Positions 8,416-15,881 of a DNA stretch of 23,355 bases are shown in pieces; position 1 is the stretch's first letter; each line of letters opens with the position of its first letter. The notes beneath the pieces were generated by a model, which was given only the letters and a program-made list of their open reading frames with translations, did no database searches and was not told the DNA's origin. Origin of the DNA: Alphaproteobacteria bacterium UBA2966 (GTDB lineage: Bacteria > Pseudomonadota > Alphaproteobacteria > UBA2966); assembly GCA_002348365.1 (NCBI GenBank), contig DEBC01000011.1:20515-43869 (forward strand), read 5' to 3'. The position numbers and the translations under genes are program-made.

Positions 8416-10275
8416 TTATCGAACGACTTCGAACAGGGAATACGTCGCCGCTAGCGTTTCCGATAGCTGTATCGGTCGCAGCCAGGCTGGCACGGACTGA
8501 CCGAGCAGCTTGTCATATATGGTCATACCCGAACCCTCTCCCCGATACTGCTCCGCCTCATTGCCCTGCCGACACAGCAACACAAGATCAATTCTGCGTC
8601 GTTCGATGATATCGCGTGCCTGGGCTTCATCGGTAGCTGTGAAAAAGCCGTAGGTATCCAGTATGCCTCTGGTGTTTCGTTGATAGGGTGTCGCAACGAC
8701 AAAGTGTGGCGATCGGTAAGCGATCTCCGGTCCATCGAACACAAATGCCAGCACCCGGCGAGGTGCACGCGCCAGATGGGGATCCGAACCGAGATACGTC
8801 GCAACGCCCGTGGGGGAGCAAACGTTTGGGCGAAATCCTGGCGCGGCCTCCAGACGGTGAAGTAGTGCCCCAATTACGAGAAATGTGCAGGTGAAGACCA
8901 CGACAACGCCTGCGCGGGAAACAGCCACCAGTGCCGCAGAGGCACCGAAGTCTGCGAATATCTTTCGAAGTCCGTCGAGCACGATGCCCATCAAAACGGC
9001 ATAGGGGATCACCAGTAGGAGTTCGGCATAGGCCGCCCATCGCGCCTGGTACAACGACAACGGAACATATGCACAAGTCGCCAGGGCAATGAGTATCCAA
9101 GCCTGACGCTGGGAGCCCTTCTGACTCAGAACGATCCAAACCAGCACCGGCAGCCCGACGATTGCGTGGCCCAAAAGAAAAACAATCTCGCGTGCGGTAC
9201 GCAGGGGGTGCTCAGGCGATATGAGAGGTCGCACTTCCTGCACCCTTTCGAGCCAAACGGTAACCACCCGGGGATCCACATCGACATACGGTCCATCGAA
9301 GAACTGGGGGAAGATCAAAGCGACCATCCCGCATCCAAAGAACGCCCCTGCCACGGTCACGGCGAGACGGCGAAATCCCTGCGACCATGTCGGAAATCGC
9401 CCTTCCATAACGGCCACTGAAGCGAAGAAAAGGGCTGGTAGACCAAGTACGAAGACATGCACGATCGATAACCGGTCATACTCTACAACCAACAGCGCAT
9501 TAGGGGCGCGCTCCACCACGAGTCCGATGATTACGACCATCCACAGGCAAAAGGACAGGATGGTCAAACCGCGAGTCCCCGGACGATCTCTGGCTACCCA
9601 CGAAACAGTCAGAGACAACAACACGACTGCGATCGCCACGAGAGCCTCAACACTGACCCACACCGAGAGAGCAGCCGCAAGCCCGGTAGCGATCAAGGGT
9701 CCTCGATCAGCCTCTGCCGTCAGTGCGCGAACGCCGACTCCCAGAAGAACGACAAACAATAGGAGGATGAGTCCGTGGTGATCGGCTCGTCCAATTCCGA
9801 AGTAAGCGTGAACAGCGGGAAGAGCCAGCACCAGCACGCCAAAGTACGGAATATCCTCTCTGCGTAGGAGTGGCTTCACCGCCCACATCAGAGCGGCCAG
9901 CGTCATGACGAGCAAGATCGGATTGATCAACGCACCTGACCAATAGAGGGCGCTGTTGATCGAGGTGAATGGCACCAGCGGCAAGGCGACAGCCAGCAGC
10001 AACAAATCGAAAGGCCGGGTCCAATGGAGTGTGGTTCCGTAAGGTACGTTGGCGCGCACCGCAGCATCGTCATACCACCCCCCTCCGTCGGCCAATGCTT
10101 CGACGCGCGCAAGACGCGTGTAACCATCGGCATCCAATAGCTGACGATTCTCCAGCATCCCGGGGTTTCGCCACACCATCACTACCTGCAGAAGGACCAG
10201 CAAGAGGATTGGGAACAGCCAGAGTGGCTGAGCATTTTTCCCCAGGGTCTGGGGAGCAGACTGGGAGGGCATCAT
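8416..10275 (-). CDS. STT3/AglB-like GT-C membrane glycosyltransferase
   Basis: A 619-residue polytopic membrane protein with about ten or more hydrophobic segments, followed by a roughly 110-residue soluble C-terminal domain. Seen: a short N-terminal tail, first membrane segment, then an acidic DAD motif (48-50) in LLDADGYTRLARVE, H84 in LHWTRP and a DHH motif (D165-H167) in GRADHHG. Spacing closely matches the metal ligands I recall for archaeal AglB (D47, H81, D161, H163). The WWDYG sequon-recognition motif of true oligosaccharyltransferases is absent, so peptide transfer is doubtful. I chose the ATG at 10275 (5 bp after the upstream stop, GAGG nearby) over a GTG at 10323 that would overlap the upstream gene. 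Function beyond GT-C fold is inference. Confidence 0.75.
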   Translation of the reverse strand: MMPSQSAPQTLGKNAQPLWLFPILLLVLLQVVMVWRNPGMLENRQLLDADGYTRLARVEALADGGGWYDDAAVRANVPYGTTLHWTRPFDLLLLAVALPLVPFTSINSALYWSGALINPILLVMTLAALMWAVKPLLRREDIPYFGVLVLALPAVHAYFGIGRADHHGLILLLFVVLLGVGVRALTAEADRGPLIATGLAAALSVWVSVEALVAIAVVLLSLTVSWVARDRPGTRGLTILSFCLWMVVIIGLVVERAPNALLVVEYDRLSIVHVFVLGLPALFFASVAVMEGRFPTWSQGFRRLAVTVAGAFFGCGMVALIFPQFFDGPYVDVDPRVVTVWLERVQEVRPLISPEHPLRTAREIVFLLGHAIVGLPVLVWIVLSQKGSQRQAWILIALATCAYVPLSLYQARWAAYAELLLVIPYAVLMGIVLDGLRKIFADFGASAALVAVSRAGVVVVFTCTFLVIGALLHRLEAAPGFRPNVCSPTGVATYLGSDPHLARAPRRVLAFVFDGPEIAYRSPHFVVATPYQRNTRGILDTYGFFTATDEAQARDIIERRRIDLVLLCRQGNEAEQYRGEGSGMTIYDKLLGQSVPAWLRPIQLSETLAATYSLFEVVR

Positions 10276-10280
10276 GCCCG

Positions 10281-11864
10281 TTAACGTTCCTCGTGGAAGT
10301 CTGATTCTGTATTGACCTCCCACACCGCCTCTTTGGCCATCCGTCCCGACGATATGTTGTCTACGGCAACCATGGCCGCAAGCATGGAATGATCCTGATT
10401 GTTGTATCGGTGCATACCATTTCGGCCGATGAGGAATAGATTTTCGAAGCCGTCCACGTAGGTGCGAATGCGGTCAAACCTCTCATAGCTCCCGAAATAG
10501 GCCGGGTAGGTCTTGGGCATGCGAATAACCACACTGGTCAACACATCCTCAGGATCGGCAAGACCGATCTCCTTCAATTCCTGCGCTGCCAGCGCGGCAA
10601 GTGTTGGATCATCCTTGACCCACAACGCGTCGCCCTCGTTGCAAAAATACTCGAGGCCGATCCACACCGTGTCCGGGTCTGCCACCATGTACGGGCTCCA
10701 GTTGTTGAAGATCTGCACTCTCCCGACTTGTACATGAGGTTCTTGAATATAGATCCAGTTGCTCGGAAGCGCCTGTGCCAGCTTGCTCCCCGTGGTACCA
10801 CCATCGACCGTCACCTGGCTGAGGAGAAGCCCCACGGTAATGAAATCGCGGTAGATGAGGCCGTCAGCAATGTCACGAATCTCGTCCGGCGCACTGGGTT
10901 CAATCCCGGCAATCAAGTCGCACACGGGCATCGTCGAGAACACAAAGTCGCAAGCAGCTTTCTCAACGGTTCCATCCGCGCGCTGCATGGAAACGGCACG
11001 AACTTCTCCACGTTCGTGCTCCAGCGAAACTGCACGGGTATTAAGGTTGATCTCACCGCCCGCAGCGACGACCCGTTCGGCAACGCTTTGCCACATCTGC
11101 CCGGGCCCATACTTGGGATAAAGAAACTGTTCGATAAGACTGGTTTCCGTTTTCTTCTGGGCGGTCGATTGAGACACTGAACGCACCCGCGACACCGCAT
11201 GTGTCAGCACAGCTCCCAACGAAAGTCCTTTGATGCGCTGGGCCCCCCATTCAGCTGGAATATCGGAGCATGCAACACCCCAGACTTTCTCGGTGTATGA
11301 CTTGAAGAAGGTCAGATATAGCTCCCGGCCGAACCGATTGATGAGAAAGTCTTCGAGACTTAGCTCCGGCCTGTGCCGCGATATTTGAGCCTTCAGATAA
11401 GAAGCGAGTATTCGAGCGGTCGCAGTCCAGCCCAACTTCCGCAACGTTGTGAGCGAGAGGCTCAGCGGATAATCAAACATCTGCCCGCGGAAGAGAATTC
11501 TCGAGTCTCTGGAGCGCACCAGCATGACGTCGTCATCATCGTCGGGGTCGGGTCCATCGGGCGGAAGATCGATCCATCGCCGCCTGTTCTGATAGGTCAC
11601 CTTGACCCTACTGTCTCCGGAGGGCGCTCGCTGGAGCGGTAGAATATTCTGCCACCACTTCATCACGCGATCGGATTTCGAGAAGAACCGGTGTCCACCC
11701 AGATCGATCCGGTTACCGGCGTGTTCTACGGTTCGGGCGATACCGCCCACGATACTGTCGGCCTCTATGACAACCGGCCGAATGTCGGTGCGCTCGAGAA
11801 GCTCATACGCGGCGGTAAGTCCCGCGGGTCCGGCGCCGATAATGATCGCGGTCCGTTCTGTCAT
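10281..11864 (-). CDS. UDP-galactopyranose mutase-like FAD oxidoreductase
   Basis: A 527-residue flavoprotein of the amine-oxidase/UDP-galactopyranose-mutase superfamily. Seen: N-terminal FAD motif IIIGAGPAGL (GAGPAG 10-15), the block LGGHRFFSKSDRVMKWW soon after, an Asp-rich patch (DPDDDDD) in the insertion domain, and a C-terminal FAD-contacting segment LFLIGRNGMHRYNNQDHSM. Members of this group often sit beside glycosyltransferase genes and are usually annotated only as NAD(P)/FAD-dependent oxidoreductases. The ATG at 11864 (MTERTAIIIG) places the FAD motif correctly; the extension to 11942 adds unrelated residues. No strong ribosome-binding site is visible. The gene ends 5 bp before the GT-C gene, implying coupling. 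Mutase versus desaturase/oxidase activity is undecided. Confidence 0.85.
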   Translation of the reverse strand: MTERTAIIIGAGPAGLTAAYELLERTDIRPVVIEADSIVGGIARTVEHAGNRIDLGGHRFFSKSDRVMKWWQNILPLQRAPSGDSRVKVTYQNRRRWIDLPPDGPDPDDDDDVMLVRSRDSRILFRGQMFDYPLSLSLTTLRKLGWTATARILASYLKAQISRHRPELSLEDFLINRFGRELYLTFFKSYTEKVWGVACSDIPAEWGAQRIKGLSLGAVLTHAVSRVRSVSQSTAQKKTETSLIEQFLYPKYGPGQMWQSVAERVVAAGGEINLNTRAVSLEHERGEVRAVSMQRADGTVEKAACDFVFSTMPVCDLIAGIEPSAPDEIRDIADGLIYRDFITVGLLLSQVTVDGGTTGSKLAQALPSNWIYIQEPHVQVGRVQIFNNWSPYMVADPDTVWIGLEYFCNEGDALWVKDDPTLAALAAQELKEIGLADPEDVLTSVVIRMPKTYPAYFGSYERFDRIRTYVDGFENLFLIGRNGMHRYNNQDHSMLAAMVAVDNISSGRMAKEAVWEVNTESDFHEER

Positions 11865-11972
11865 TGCGGATGAGGCAGCTATAGAGCACCAGCTTGGTTT
11901 GTTCGCCGCATGGGTCCAAATCCGACTGCGGTGCCGGCCCATTCATGCCGGCGATGCCGAAATCTCTCCAGC

Positions 11973-13451
11973 CTATTCCGCGCCCGCCTCAAGCCCCGCA
12001 GCTTGCTGCGATGGCGCTCGGCTCGACTCGTTGCTGAAGCAGCCCCGAATTCGCTGACAGAACCGACGCCACTTGCCGCGGCGCAGAGACTTATGGAGCT
12101 CCATGAAATAGTACATGTGCTCCTCCTCGATGTGATGGCGCGTCGACTCTTTATAGTACTTTGCAATGAACGCTTTCTTTTTCTCAATGTCCCGGAGCAT
12201 CTCCTCGCGTTTCGGCATTATCGCGTTTCCAAGAATGAACTCCCGAACCCAGCGCGCCTGTTCCTCAAAGCTCCAGTTGAGGGCTGTTGTCGTCATGATC
12301 ATGCCGAGAATGTAGAGACCAGGCCAATCAACTGGAACGATTCGCTTGTAGAGTTCGATGTTATTGTCGTCGATCGGGACGAGACTCTCCGAGAGGAATG
12401 GAAGATCAATCAGGTAGCCAGTACACGCCAGGAGAACATCAAACTCCTCGGAAGTGCCGTCCACGAAATGGATGGTTTTGCCATCGATTTTCTCGATCCC
12501 CTGCTTTACCGCCACCCTGTTGTATGCGACGTCCTGCATGATGGTTGCACTCGTCGTCGGGTGAGCCCGGCGAGTCAGGGGCTTGAAACCATAATCTTCC
12601 ATCCTGCCGTGGACCAACCGGGTCATGAGTTCGATGATCTTGCGCCGGAGCTTGTCAGGGATCCACGGCTGAAAAAGCTTCATGGAAATATCAGTGACGG
12701 GGAATCCAAAGATGAGCTTGGGCGCGATCATCACGCCCGAGCGCGCGACCATCACGCATCGATCTGTGATCACGCACATGTCACTGGCGATATCGACGGC
12801 CGAATTCCCAACTCCAACGATACAGACGCGCTTACCCTTGAACGGCTCCGGGGTGCGGTAATAGTGCGAGTGCATGTACTCGCCCTCGAATCCATCCTGG
12901 AAATCCGGAACATGGAGCGGTTTGGTGAGATGACCGGTCGCCACGCACACCGTATCGAATTCCCGCTGCATTCCGTCGACTGTCTCCAACCGCCAACGAG
13001 GTTCTTCTTCTCCCGGCGTGAAGAGGGGCTCGATGTTGGTGACTTCTGATCTGAAGCGTATGCGTTCTTTCACCCCGAAGTACTCTGCATACTCGTGCAG
13101 GTATTCGTGCATATCGTAGTGACTGGGAAATCGCTGGACGCTGTCCTTGAACTTGAAGTCGCTGTAGTTCGTCAGATTTTTGGCCGTGTTGATATGCAAC
13201 GTTTTATACGCTGAAGAACGGCCACTATCGTTTTCGTAAACCCACATACCACCAATCTTGGTGCCGATCTCGAAGACGGTCACATCGAGGCCAACCTCGA
13301 GCAGATATTTCGCCAAGCAGATACCTGAGGCACCCGCGCCGATGATCGCACAGGTCTTCTGGTGAGGCTCCTTGACCTGGCTAAGCGCCCAACCGGCGTC
13401 ACCAAGTGGTTTCTCTACCTTGTTATGTGAAATTGATGCCGCCTCAGTCAT
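11973..13451 (-). CDS. Flavin-containing monooxygenase, copy B
   Basis: A 492-residue FAD/NADPH-dependent monooxygenase that would oxygenate a soft nucleophile (N or S) or a ketone. Seen: FAD motif GAGASG (38-43), FMO identifying motif FEGEYMHSHYY (188-198), ATGHL (171-175) and NADPH motif GVGNSA (213-218). The motif ends in Tyr rather than the Trp-Pro/Asp of classical Baeyer-Villiger enzymes, favouring FMO type. The C-terminus carries an extra hydrophilic tail with two Cys that the neighbouring copy lacks, and its N-terminus is about 11 residues longer. It lies 43 bp behind copy A and 108 bp before the FAD mutase-like gene. Substrate unknown. Confidence 0.9.
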   Translation of the reverse strand: MTEAASISHNKVEKPLGDAGWALSQVKEPHQKTCAIIGAGASGICLAKYLLEVGLDVTVFEIGTKIGGMWVYENDSGRSSAYKTLHINTAKNLTNYSDFKFKDSVQRFPSHYDMHEYLHEYAEYFGVKERIRFRSEVTNIEPLFTPGEEEPRWRLETVDGMQREFDTVCVATGHLTKPLHVPDFQDGFEGEYMHSHYYRTPEPFKGKRVCIVGVGNSAVDIASDMCVITDRCVMVARSGVMIAPKLIFGFPVTDISMKLFQPWIPDKLRRKIIELMTRLVHGRMEDYGFKPLTRRAHPTTSATIMQDVAYNRVAVKQGIEKIDGKTIHFVDGTSEEFDVLLACTGYLIDLPFLSESLVPIDDNNIELYKRIVPVDWPGLYILGMIMTTTALNWSFEEQARWVREFILGNAIMPKREEMLRDIEKKKAFIAKYYKESTRHHIEEEHMYYFMELHKSLRRGKWRRFCQRIRGCFSNESSRAPSQQAAGLEAGAE

Positions 13452-13494
13452 GTCGTCGATTCCGTGCTATCGAGATTATCCATGTGCCGCTCGC

Positions 13495-14877
13495 TCAGGC
13501 AGTCCGCGGTACAGCGCGTCTCTTCCGCGCCAGTGCCTCTTTCAGAGACTTTTTGAGTTGAGGAAAGTAGCGCAGATGCTCCTCCTCGATCATGTGACGC
13601 GGTGTTGCCTTGTAGTTGGTTCTAATGAATTCGTCTTGATCTGCGATATCCGCATGCATTTCCTCCCGGGACGGCAACTCTGCGTTACCCAGGATGAACT
13701 CGCGCACCCACTTTGTCTGGTGCTCGTAATTCACGTTCAAGGCCGTTGTCACATTGGCCATGCCAACAAAATACAGGCCCGGCCATTCAGGTGGAACGAT
13801 CCGCTTGTAGAGCTTCAGTCCGTTGTTCTCGATGGGCACGATGTCCGGAGAGAGAAAAGGCAATTCGATGAGATAGCCCGTGGCGGCAATCAGCACATCG
13901 AACTCCTCGGCTGTGCCATCAACGAAATGGAGTGTCTTGCCCTCGACCTTATCGATTCCCTGCTTCACGAAAATGCGGTCATAGGCAATGTCGTTCACGA
14001 TCGTCGCGCTGCTGGTTGGATGAACTTTTTGTGTGATCGGCGGAAATCCCAGCTTTTGCATGTTGCCGTGAACACACCAGATCAAGAAGGTCAGCGCCCG
14101 ACTCCGGAACCATTCCGGTACCCACCTCTTCATGAATCGCTCGGTAATATCGGTGAAGGCCAAGCCAAAGAATAGTTTCGGGGCAATCCACACGCCGGTC
14201 CGTGCCACCAGAACGCATCTTTTCGCGTAGACGCAAACATCACTGACGATGTCGCAAGCGGAATTGCCAATACCAACCACACAAATCCGTTTTCCGATGA
14301 AGGGTTCGGGCTCTTTGTAGTAGTGGGAGTGGACGTATTCCCCTTCGAATTTGTTCTGGAATTCAGGCACATGCAGGGGTTTAGTGAGATGGCCCGTACA
14401 GACGCATACATTGTCAAACGTTCGCTTGCGTCCATCGACCGTTTCCAATTCCCACTTGGGATCGTCTTTGCCAGGATCAAAAACCGGTGTCACGGATTTG
14501 ATCTCTGACTTGAACTCGATCCGGTCCATCACGCCGAAGTGCTCGGCGTACTCCCGGAGATAGGCATGCATGTCCCAGTGGCTGGGGAAACGTTGTACCT
14601 CGTCGCGGAATTTGAAATCGCTGAAGTTGGTCATGTTCTTGGCGGTGTTGATGTGCAACGTCCGATACGCGGATGACCGACCACTGTCGTTGTTGTAACA
14701 CCACAGCCCGCCGACCTGGGTGCCGATCTCAAAAACCGTGACATCGAGTCCGGCCTCGATGAGATGTTTCGCCGTGCAGAGACCTGAAGCACCCGCGCCA
14801 ATGACGGCGACGGACTTGGCAGTGCCCATATCCGACTTCGTAGAGCGCGTAGTCTCCATCGTGGCAGCTTCGCTCAT
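13495..14877 (-). CDS. Flavin-containing monooxygenase, copy A
   Basis: A 460-residue paralogue of the next gene. Seen: FAD motif GAGASG (27-32), FMO motif FEGEYVHSHYY, TGHLTKPLH, NADPH motif GIGNSACDI and the shared DSGRSSAYRTLHINTAKN block. By eye, an ungapped comparison of the 100 residues from GAGASG gives about 76 identities with copy B, so the pair arose by tandem duplication. The ATG at 14877 has GAGAAG upstream and is preferred to a TTG at 14898. It is the first gene of the - strand run and is preceded by a candidate promoter with a palindrome and direct repeats. Substrate unknown; monooxygenase class is secure. Confidence 0.9.
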   Translation of the reverse strand: MSEAATMETTRSTKSDMGTAKSVAVIGAGASGLCTAKHLIEAGLDVTVFEIGTQVGGLWCYNNDSGRSSAYRTLHINTAKNMTNFSDFKFRDEVQRFPSHWDMHAYLREYAEHFGVMDRIEFKSEIKSVTPVFDPGKDDPKWELETVDGRKRTFDNVCVCTGHLTKPLHVPEFQNKFEGEYVHSHYYKEPEPFIGKRICVVGIGNSACDIVSDVCVYAKRCVLVARTGVWIAPKLFFGLAFTDITERFMKRWVPEWFRSRALTFLIWCVHGNMQKLGFPPITQKVHPTSSATIVNDIAYDRIFVKQGIDKVEGKTLHFVDGTAEEFDVLIAATGYLIELPFLSPDIVPIENNGLKLYKRIVPPEWPGLYFVGMANVTTALNVNYEHQTKWVREFILGNAELPSREEMHADIADQDEFIRTNYKATPRHMIEEEHLRYFPQLKKSLKEALARKRRAVPRTA

Positions 14878-14903
14878 GTCATACTTCTCGCAGGCCAAAC
14901 TTC

Positions 14904-14973
14904 AGAATATTGCGCAATCGCTACCGTTGACGATGCGAGGAAGTGCGATCCGGCCTCGCCGACAATCGCTACC
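14904..14973 (-). promoter_or_regulatory. Candidate promoter/operator of the monooxygenase operon
   Basis: On the - strand a TATTCT hexamer (plus-strand 14904-14909) could be a -10 element, 27 bp upstream of the copy A start; no good -35 lies at 17 bp. A perfect 10-bp palindrome ATTGCGCAAT (14909-14918) overlaps its edge. An 11-bp direct repeat CAATCGCTACC occurs at 14915-14925 and 14963-14973, 48 bp apart. This arrangement suggests regulator binding, but it rests on pattern alone. Confidence 0.35.
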
Positions 14974-15164
14974 TGCACAACGCAGCCAATTCCGGCCTGT
15001 CACGGACAACGGAATCCTCCGTTTGGGAGGAGTGCGAGCAGATTTTGCCGCATAGCGTATGCACTGTCGAGGCAACGGGCGCTCTTCGACGGGGCCTGCA
15101 TTTTTCGAAAACACGAGGCTGACGCGCCGTAAAAGGCAAATCTTGATCATTTGATGACAAGGCA
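14974..15164. other. Non-coding stretch between divergent genes
   Basis: With the adjoining promoter region this forms about 340 bp without a gene between the monooxygenase operon (- strand) and the small exported protein (+ strand). I see no convincing coding frame, tRNA or strong terminator in it. Short inverted patches such as GGATCCTCC-like purine/pyrimidine blocks near 15012-15031 are too imperfect to call. Confidence 0.5.
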
Positions 15165-15194
15165 TTGCGATTTTCGAAGTCGCACCCATATAGG
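15165..15194 (+). promoter_or_regulatory. Possible sigma-70-like promoter of the small exported protein
   Basis: TTGCGA (15165-15170) and TATAGG (15189-15194) are separated by 18 bp, and the region ends 24 bp before the ATG at 15219. Both hexamers are only partial matches to consensus, so this is a weak call based on position. Confidence 0.25.
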
Positions 15195-15218
15195 AGTGAA
15201 TTGGAACCGGAGCTGAAC

Positions 15219-15440
15219 ATGTTGAATTCCCGCACCGTAATGGCGACATGGTTGATTGGCGGCGGGGTATGGCTCGCCGGTCTGGTCGGCCTCTCCGCAA
15301 CAGGCATCTGTGCCGAGTCGGTTGATGTGGCAAATGCCGGTCAGTCCGATCAGGTCTACACTCATACCGGCACCTGGATGCCCTACCAGCATCCCTCGGG
15401 CAGGTACACGGTCACAGTCCGCTCACAACGCCCTCTATAG
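15219..15440 (+). CDS. Small predicted exported protein, unknown function
   Basis: A 73-residue protein I do not recognise. The ATG at 15219 has an excellent ribosome-binding site (GGAG, six bases upstream). Residues 1-32 look like a Sec signal peptide: Arg5 near the start, a hydrophobic core rich in Leu, Gly and Val, and a GICA-ES cleavage-like site after residue 32. The mature part would be about 41 residues, beginning ESVDVANAGQ and containing YTHTGTWMPYQHPSGRYTV. No cysteine remains after the signal, so it is not a lipoprotein. It stands alone, divergent from the monooxygenase operon. It could be a small secreted or periplasmic peptide, or a spurious frame; the RBS and signal peptide together favour a real gene. 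Confidence 0.5.
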   Translation: MLNSRTVMATWLIGGGVWLAGLVGLSATGICAESVDVANAGQSDQVYTHTGTWMPYQHPSGRYTVTVRSQRPL

Positions 15441-15538
15441 CTTACAGTTAATCGAGGGCGCGAGGCGCCTTCCGACATTGAGAATCCCCAAAGCGGCACG
15501 AGTCGGCCCTTGTCGGCGGCGGTTGCCCTACCCTATGG

Positions 15539-15811
15539 TTGGCTTTCGTCGCTATCGATCTGGCGCCGGAAATGATTAACGAGGATGACCCCGAACTCGT
15601 GGCGTTCGTAACGGGCGGTAAAACGGACGAAGCGATGCGCGCCTATCTTCAAGAATCTGAAGGCGATTTGCTTCGAATTCTTGAGGATTTAATCAACGTC
15701 TTGATCGAGAATAACCTCGTTCTCTTGACCGACTTCCCAAACCACGCTCAGCGCAAACTCATGCGCCGCCAAGGTATTCGCAACAAGCTCCAGTCGACAC
15801 CACGTAGCTAG
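15539..15811 (+). CDS. Small conserved protein, N-terminus uncertain
   Basis: A 90-residue frame whose second half, LLRILEDLINVLIENNLVLL followed by TDFPNHAQRKLMRRQGIR, resembles a family of roughly 100-residue proteobacterial proteins that databases often label 'tryptophan synthase subunit beta-like' without real support. Members I recall begin with a short MYVKR-type strand. Here the only in-frame starts are a TTG at 15539, with no ribosome-binding site, or an ATG at 15572 that loses part of the domain. Codons upstream of 15539 remain open to 15482 but do not resemble the family. The 5' end may be frameshifted or lost, so this could be a decaying gene. Function unknown. Confidence 0.45.
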   Translation: MAFVAIDLAPEMINEDDPELVAFVTGGKTDEAMRAYLQESEGDLLRILEDLINVLIENNLVLLTDFPNHAQRKLMRRQGIRNKLQSTPRS

Positions 15812-15881
15812 CGCCGTCGATTTGAGGCGCCGCTCACACAGTGGGCGCGATGACAGTTCAACATACTGAAAGAGAAGAATC

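Noticed and set aside
11930..11956. Repeated TGCCGGC in the gap before the UGM-like flavoprotein gene
   Set aside because: Two short GC-rich self-complementary blocks are expected by chance at this GC content; no T-run or regulatory layout.
11910..13049. Long 379-codon open frame on the + strand opposite flavin monooxygenase copy B
   Set aside because: It is a high-GC antisense shadow: composition is Arg/His-rich without any family motif, while the opposite strand encodes a full monooxygenase.
15256..15579. 107-codon frame overlapping the small exported protein and the next small gene
   Set aside because: It overlaps two better-supported frames, has no ribosome-binding site, and its sequence is low in hydrophobic core residues with no motif.
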